Shown here piece after piece: positions 58,906 to 64,000 of a DNA stretch of 64,000 nucleotides. The notes below the pieces were generated by a model that worked only from the letters and a program-made list of their open reading frames with translations, made no database searches and was not told the DNA's origin. Source of the DNA: Paratrimastix pyriformis (lineage: Eukaryota > Preaxostyla > Paratrimastigidae); contig JAPMOS010000002.1 of the NCBI GenBank assembly GCA_027972325.1, forward strand, positions 1,028,001 to 1,092,000, given 5' to 3'. A program made the position numbers and the translations under genes. Each line of letters starts with the position of its first letter. The first letter of the stretch is position 1.

Positions 58906-60418
58906 TCAGGGTCGGGGGCCGTCCGATGGCCCCCAGGGGTGCCACCCAGGGTGTGGGGAGGGCGCAATTGGCGGGACGGGGACCTCGACTGCGCCCTTGC
59001 GCTTGCGCTTGCTGAGGATCTCCACCACGGGGGGCGGCTGGCCCTCGGCCGGGACGGGAATCCCGGGCGCCTCGGGCGGCCTGGCGATGCTCACCACCTG
59101 CCCCACCACGGCATGGGCCCGGGTGGCGGGGGACGGGACAGACACCATCGGCGCCATGGAGAAGGGAGACCAGGGACCCTCCGAGAAGGCGGCCGGCAGG
59201 GCAGGGCAGGGCAGGACAGTAGAGGCCGCCCGGCAGTGCGGCGGGGCGGGCGGCGGGGCGGGCGGCGGGGCAGGGCCGACGGACGGTGAGCCTGGGGCGA
59301 GCGGCGAAGGAGGGGTCGGCGGGTGGCTGGTCGAGGCCCCCTTCGAAGGGCCCCTCGGGAGGCGTCCCCAGATAGATGGAGGGCGTCGTGGGCAGGGAGG
59401 AGGGCGTCGTGGGCGAGGAAGACGAGGGCGTCGTGGGCGAGGAGGAAGGGCCGCCCGAGGGCAGGGCCGCCGCAGATGCGCCCCCGGAGGCGCTCTCGAA
59501 GGGCGACGAGGGCGAGGGCGACGACGAGGGCGAGGGCGAGGGCGAGAGGGAAGCGGGCACGAGGAGGGGCGAGGGCGCGCAGCCAAGGGTGGGCGATGGC
59601 GGCACCGAGACCGAGAGCCCTTCGGGCCCCCGGGAGGGCCCCCCCGATGGGGGCGGCAGCCCTGAGGGCAGACTCCACCGGCGCCTGCCGGCCACTCCAT
59701 CGGGCGCGGGTCCGGAGGACCGGACGGGGCCGCCCAGGGGCACGGCCACCGTGAAGGCGCCCTCGATGGCCAGCGGGTTGCGGGCCATGCCCAGCGCCTC
59801 GGCCCGGCGGCAGAGCTCGAGGAGCACGTCCAGCCGCTGGTCGGTCGTCCGCAGGGCCGACTGGACGGCCCCACGGTCGAAGCCGCCCAGCGGACGCTCG
59901 AGCAGGGTCGCCAGCCGGTCCACCGCAATCGCAAGTTCGCTCAGCTGCAGCCACCAGGGGTGGGTGGTGGGTGGTGGGTGGTGGGTGGTGGGTGGTGGGT
60001 GGTGGATGGTGGGTGGTGATGATGATGATGATGATGGTGGTGGATGGGTATGGTGGGTATGGTGGGTATGGTGGGTATGAGGGGATTCGCGTGGTCGAAG
60101 AGCGAGGATACAAGCGCGACCGAGTCCCCAGGGTCTCGAACAAACGGCCACGGGGCGCTGCCGTGGGCGGGCGGCAAGCGGCGAATCTGGGGCCCGAGGC
60201 CGAGGCCGAGGCCGAGGGGCGGGACATCGGACCTGGAAATCGACCGCGTCCCGGGCGGGGCCGGTGGGGTCCTTGTAGGTCATCCAGACGGCCGTGTTCT
60301 TCATGATCCGGTGGCACTCCAGCAGCCGCAGCCCTGCAAGGTGCGTCGCGGGGTACGCGAGACCCACCCACGTCAGGATCCCCGCGGTGGTCGGTGGTCG
60401 GTGGACGGTGGCCGGGCG

Positions 60419-60454
<36 letters not shown>

Positions 60455-63092
60455 GTGGGCGTGGGGGGACGGACCGGTCTCGGGGACGATGACCGCCTCG
60501 TCAGCCGAGCAGCGGCGGCCGGCGATGAGGGCCTTGGCCATGTCGGCGCACCGGGCGAGGATCATGTCCTGCAGCCGCTTGGGGTAGTGGTGCGCCGCGA
60601 AGGCCTCGAAGTGGGCCTGCTGCTCGGTCGCCTCGGCCGCTGCGCCCCCCGCGCCCCACGCCCCACGCCCCGCGCCCCCATCGGACGTGGCCCAGACAGT
60701 GTCAGGTTAGGTCAGGCCAGGCCAGGTTAGGTCAGGGGAGCGGCATCGTCGCGGGGCGGGGACGAGCGGGCGGGCGCGCCCCATGGCACCGGGTCAACAT
60801 CGTGTCGGGCACCGGTTGGGGGTGTCGTGGACCGGTTGGGGCGCGGGTGCGTGGGTGGCGGGGTGGGTAGGGGGCGCCCGTGGGCGGACCCTTCTTGGAG
60901 GGCTTGGGCTTGGGCCGGTCGCAGGTGCCGTGGCTGTGGGCGGGCCCGAGGCACTCCCAGCAGAAGTTGTGCCCTGGGGGCGGGCAGGCGGGTTGGGAGG
61001 TGGCGGACAGGAGGATGAGAGCGCGAGGGGGCCACGGGAGGCAGGCATGCCACGGGGCATGGGGCATGGGGCATGGGGCATGGGGCATGGGGCATGGGGG
61101 CAACGCGAACCGCACGAGCAGCGCATGGCGATGCAGCCGCCGTTCTTGAAGATGGGCCTGCACACACCCGCCGACGGAGCCCCATCATCCCGCGGCCACG
61201 GCCAAAGGCCCCGGGGGGGAACGGAGGGGAGAGGCCGAGTCACATTCAAACCGGGGCCCGCGAATCCACTCCTCCCCCTTGGCAGTCAGTCCTCACCCTC
61301 GCTTCTCAGGGAGGCATAACTGGGGGCGCGAGGCAGGCGCGGTGGGCGGGTGCGGGTGCGGGTGCGGGTGCGGGTGCGGACACCTTGCAGCTGGGGCATG
61401 GCTTGGTGAAGCGGGCGATCGAGTCGAGCGAGAGCTGGTCGGCGTCCGTCCGGCGGGTCCACTCGCGCACCATCTCGCAGCTGGCCGGCTGGTGGGCCTC
61501 CAGGCCGCACTGGGTCCCGGGTGGTGGGGTGGCGCGCGCCAATGTCAACCAACCGGTCGTCACGGATGGGCACGGGATGGGCCGGGGCCGGGGCCGGGGC
61601 CGGGGCCGGGGCCGGGGCCGGGGGGCCCCAGGGCAGGGCGGGCGGCGGACCTGGAAGCAGAATGCGTGGCCGCACTTGCACTGGACGTCGCCCCGGGCCC
61701 CGGGGCACTCGATGGCGCACTCGCAGCCCCCCGCGGGGCACCACCGCATGACAGGGTTGCTCTCGACGAAGCTCCGCGTCAGGAAGCGGGCGTACCGGGT
61801 GTACAACTGCTCCGAGACAAACTGGGGGCGCCCCGACCAGGACGGACGGAAGGAGGGCCCAACGCGGAGGCCAGGGAACCCGAGGCCGAAGGGGACATGA
61901 GCAAAGGGATGGCAGGCCACAGAAAGCCACAGGAAAAGGCCAGTGCCGGGAGGGCACCCATCGGTCAGCGCACGGGCGGAAGGCAGGGGCGGGGGGTGGA
62001 TGAGGGGAGGCACGAGGCGGCATGGCGGCAGGGACCTTCTTGATGACGCTTTGGTCGACGGGGCACGAGCACTTGTACTGGGGGCAGAAGACGCTGGTCT
62101 GGCCCTCCTGGATCTTCAGTGCCAGGTACTGGCCCCAACAGCTCGAGCAGAACCGGTGCCCGCAGGAGAGCCCCGTCAGCTGCCAGCCAGCCACGGGCGC
62201 CAGTGGGAGACAGACGGGAGACGGACGGACGGACGGACGGACGGGTGAGCGGGCGTGGACGACCCGAGGCGGGGCGGGGCGATGGTCGGGGCAGGAGGGG
62301 TTGGCGGCAGACCTGCAGGTCGGTGGTCTCGTCGAGGCAGCCTGGGCACTGGTAGGTCTGGGCCAGACCCCGCGAGAGGGCCCCCTCGGCCGGAGGGCTG
62401 GTCGCGGTACTGCTGCTCTCGCCGCCCGGCGAAGGGCGAGGCACCGGCTCGGCCGCGGCCCCTGCGCTGGGCACGGCCACGCCCGCCTCGGCAAAGACCT
62501 TGGCGGGGTCGCGGATGTAGGTGCCGAGGAGGGCCTCCATCCGCCAGCGGAATCGCTTCAGCAGGATGCGCGCGCTGGGGGCCGGGACCATCAGCACCTC
62601 GGCCACCCGCCCGATGGCGCGCCCCTGAGCCTCGGCCAGCTCGGCGGGTGTGTAGCAGGTACTCTCGGGCCGCCGGGACGGAATCAGGTCGCTCTCGTGG
62701 ATCACCAGGCCCAGCGCCGGGCCCGGGGCCGGCCCCGGCTGGGTGTGGGGGGGGCCGGCCTCGATCCGGCCGCCCCGGGTGAGGAACCCGTCGAGGCGGA
62801 AGTACTGGTCGGGCGGGGGCGGGGGCGCGGGGTCGGCCCCGCCCTCGGCACGGGGCGGGCGCCCCGGGTGGTCGGCCGCGGGGGGGGCCTCGGGGTGGCG
62901 CTGGAGGTACTCCTGGCGCAGGGAGCCCCCCTGGACGAGGGCCCGCGGGTCGATGACCACCGCCGGGCGCTGGTGGGGGTGCGGCGACTCGGTCAGCATC
63001 GACCGGCGCAGCGCCTCGAGCAGCTGCTCGGCTTCCGTCATCCGGGCCACCGCCCCGGGGCTCAGGGCCGCCACCCGGGGCCGACCCGACAT
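58906..63092 (-). CDS. Ariadne-type RBR E3 ubiquitin ligase (spliced)
   Basis: RBR ligases pass ubiquitin through a RING2 cysteine; Ariadne types work with neddylated cullin ligases. Parts in order: a UBA-like region (ELAEAQGRAIGRVAEVLMVP, ARILLKRFRWRMEALLGTY); RING1 (YQCPGCLDETTDLQ spliced to LTGLSCGHRFCSSCWGQYLA and FCPQYKCSCPVD); IBR (VMRWCPAGGCECAIECPGAR, VQCKCGHAFCF, CGLEAHQPASC). RING2 follows (TKPCPSCK, FKNGGCIAMRC with the likely catalytic Cys, GHNFCWECLGPAHSHG). Then comes the Ariadne domain (FAAHHYPKRLQDMILARC, LRLLECHRIMKNTAVWMTY, LAIAVDRLATLLERPLGG, LDVLLELCRRAEALGMA) and a long Ser/Pro tail ending KRKRKGAVEVP. Human ARIH1 has GGCNHM where this protein has GGCIAM. Introns carry GGTGGGT, GGGCAT and GGGGCC repeats. 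Both ends are doubtful: the RBR frame is open upstream of its first ATG, and only 34 bp follow its stop before the next start. Confidence 0.85.
59960..60020. repeat. (GGTGGGT)n repeat in RBR gene intron
   Basis: About eight copies of a 7-bp unit, followed by a GAT repeat and GGGTATGGT repeats up to 60080. C-rich on the sense strand. Confidence 0.85.
60420..60462. repeat. (GGGCAT)n repeat in RBR gene intron
   Basis: About seven copies of the hexamer GGGCAT, the complement of the CCCATG unit in the Sfi1 intron at 16886-16937. Confidence 0.85.
61577..61622. repeat. (GGGGCC)n repeat in RBR gene intron
   Basis: About seven copies of GGGGCC, preceded by other intronic repeats at 61054-61095 (GGGGCAT) and 61347-61378 (GCGGGT). 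On the sense strand they read C-rich, as elsewhere. Confidence 0.85.
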
Positions 63093-63093
63093 G

Positions 63094-63753
63094 CTACGGC
63101 GGATGGGGGGCGACGAAGCGCGGCCACGGCCGCTCTCGGAGAACAGGCTCGGGGTGGGGGAGCGGCTGGGGCGAGGAGGGGGCGATGGGGAGCGGGGGGC
63201 GAGGAGGTGGCGGCGAGCGACTGATGCGAGGGGGTATGCTGTCGTGGCTGGGAACTGGGCTCAGGCTCTTTCGGGGGTGTGGCTGTGGTGCCGGAACGAG
63301 GGGCGCGAGCACGGCAGGCGGCGAGCGCACGGGGGCCAGGGGCGGACGCGACCCAAGCGTGGTCGATGGCCTTGATCCAGGTGGAGACGACGTCAGGGCT
63401 GTGGAAGGCCTGCTGCCACTCCTGAGGGCAGGGAGGTGGTCTTCTGCAGGTTGTTTTTCACCTTCCTCCTTGAGCGCTTCCACCAGCCCGAATATCATCT
63501 GACTGCCCAGATTTTGGGTAACGTACTGGCGCAGCCGTGGAAGCAGCCGATGAACGAGCGAAGAAGATGACCGGCACTGAATTTGAAGGGCAGGCTCGTC
63601 CCGTGGGTAGTTGCGAGACAAAAAGCCCTCGAGGATCACAACATGCGTCCCAATGCGGAACGCGATCTCAAACCCACCGCTCGATCGGCGCTTGAAATCG
63701 GAACCATAAATCGACGCAAGAAGTTCAAGTTCCTGCTCTGCCTCATCACTCAT
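63094..63753 (-). CDS. RWD-domain protein, probably the N-terminal part of the RBR gene
   Basis: ATG 63753 begins [20 protein letters not shown], a classic RWD start. It continues FEIAFRIGTHVVILEGFLSR, NYPRDEPALQIQ and LPRLRQYVTQNLGSQMIFGL (helix with VEALKEEGEKQ), then a Ser/Pro-rich tail with SHDSIPPRISRSPPPPRP. RWD domains bind E2-like partners and occur before RBR modules in RNF14. The frame ends one base before the RBR ATG. Around a six-G run at 63194-63199 the RBR frame is also open and encodes RPSRSPTPSLFSESGRGRAS, which continues the Ser/Arg/Pro style. A one-base difference in this run would unite the two frames, so this is likely one RWD-RBR protein. Confidence 0.75.
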   Translation of the reverse strand: MSDEAEQELELLASIYGSDFKRRSSGGFEIAFRIGTHVVILEGFLSRNYPRDEPALQIQCRSSSSLVHRLLPRLRQYVTQNLGSQMIFGLVEALKEEGEKQPAEDHLPALRSGSRPSTALTSSPPGSRPSTTLGSRPPLAPVRSPPAVLAPLVPAPQPHPRKSLSPVPSHDSIPPRISRSPPPPRPPLPIAPSSPQPLPHPEPVLRERPWPRFVAPHPP

Positions 63754-64000
63754 TGAGCCTCAAAAAGGCTGCGGGCGGCGGTTGTGGAGCTAGTGACTAT
63801 TGCCAGTGGTGCATTCTTTCCGACCGGCGCACAGGGGCCGGGGCTGCCAGTCTCGGTTGCTCGGTCGCTCTTCCCCCGTGTTCCCGGGGAGGGCACCGAG
63901 AAAATGGCGGCACCACCAACGCGGATAGTCGGGTTCGGCGTCGTCAACAACTCCATCCATCATCATATCCTCCGGGTGAGTTCGGGATGCCATATTAGGC
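63754..64000. other. 5' region of the RWD/RBR gene
   Basis: No recognisable coding sequence. It must include the leader and promoter of the leftward RWD gene, or part of a neighbour outside the window. Confidence 0.4.

Overview
This is a GC-rich nuclear eukaryotic window. Almost every gene is split by short introns, none of the proteins is prokaryotic in kind, and the repertoire is opisthokont-like: a Sfi1 protein with a fungus-type N-terminal domain, a SARAF homologue, a GRIP golgin, CDK7, tubulin cofactor B, DDX46/Prp5, and Ariadne-type RBR, RCC1-BTB and F-box proteins. A free-living protist near the fungus/animal split (for example a nucleariid or Fonticula-like lineage) would fit. That placement is inference from protein likeness only.

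Layout: 1-3187 (-) 5' part of a DDX46/Prp5 spliceosomal helicase; 4849-26210 (+) a 21-kb, many-intron Sfi1 centrosome gene; 26504-28380 (-) a decayed pogo/Tigger-like transposase; 28424-30306 (+) two tandem MYND-finger genes; 30529-32161 (+) beta-tubulin copy A; 33885-35.6k (-) an RRM protein; 35665-37978 (-) an RWD/F-box protein; 38073-39215 (+) SARAF; 39.2-48.85k (-) a giant GRIP-domain golgin; 48890-50.3k (+) CDK7; 50632-52270 (-) beta-tubulin copy B, inverted and nearly identical to A including its introns; 52357-53534 (+) tubulin cofactor B; 54135-58.87k (-) an RCC1-BTB-BTB protein; 58906-63092 (-) an Ariadne-type RBR ubiquitin ligase; 63094-63753 (-) an RWD protein that probably belongs to the same gene as the RBR.

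Two themes stand out. First, every intron that could be fixed by protein homology begins GT-pyrimidine, usually GTCTGT or GTCCGT/C, not GTAAGT/GTGAGT. This holds in tubulin, CDK7, TBCB, SARAF, DDX46, Sfi1, RRM and golgin genes and even in the transposase. Second, the minus-strand ubiquitin genes at the right end (RWD, RBR-Ariadne, RCC1-BTB-BTB) abut with no room for promoters, and a phase-compatible intron would join RBR to RCC1-BTB. The window may therefore hold one very large fused E3 ligase that combines an Ariadne RBR with a cullin-3-adaptor-like BTB protein.

Many genes concern microtubules and their organising centres: Sfi1, two beta-tubulins, and TBCB, which shares an 86-bp divergent intergenic region with beta-tubulin B. 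Introns carry many pyrimidine-rich microsatellites on the sense strand (poly-C, CA, CCCT, GCCC). No virus-like element was recognised. Exon limits given are read by eye from splice dinucleotides and homology; ends of the larger genes are approximate.
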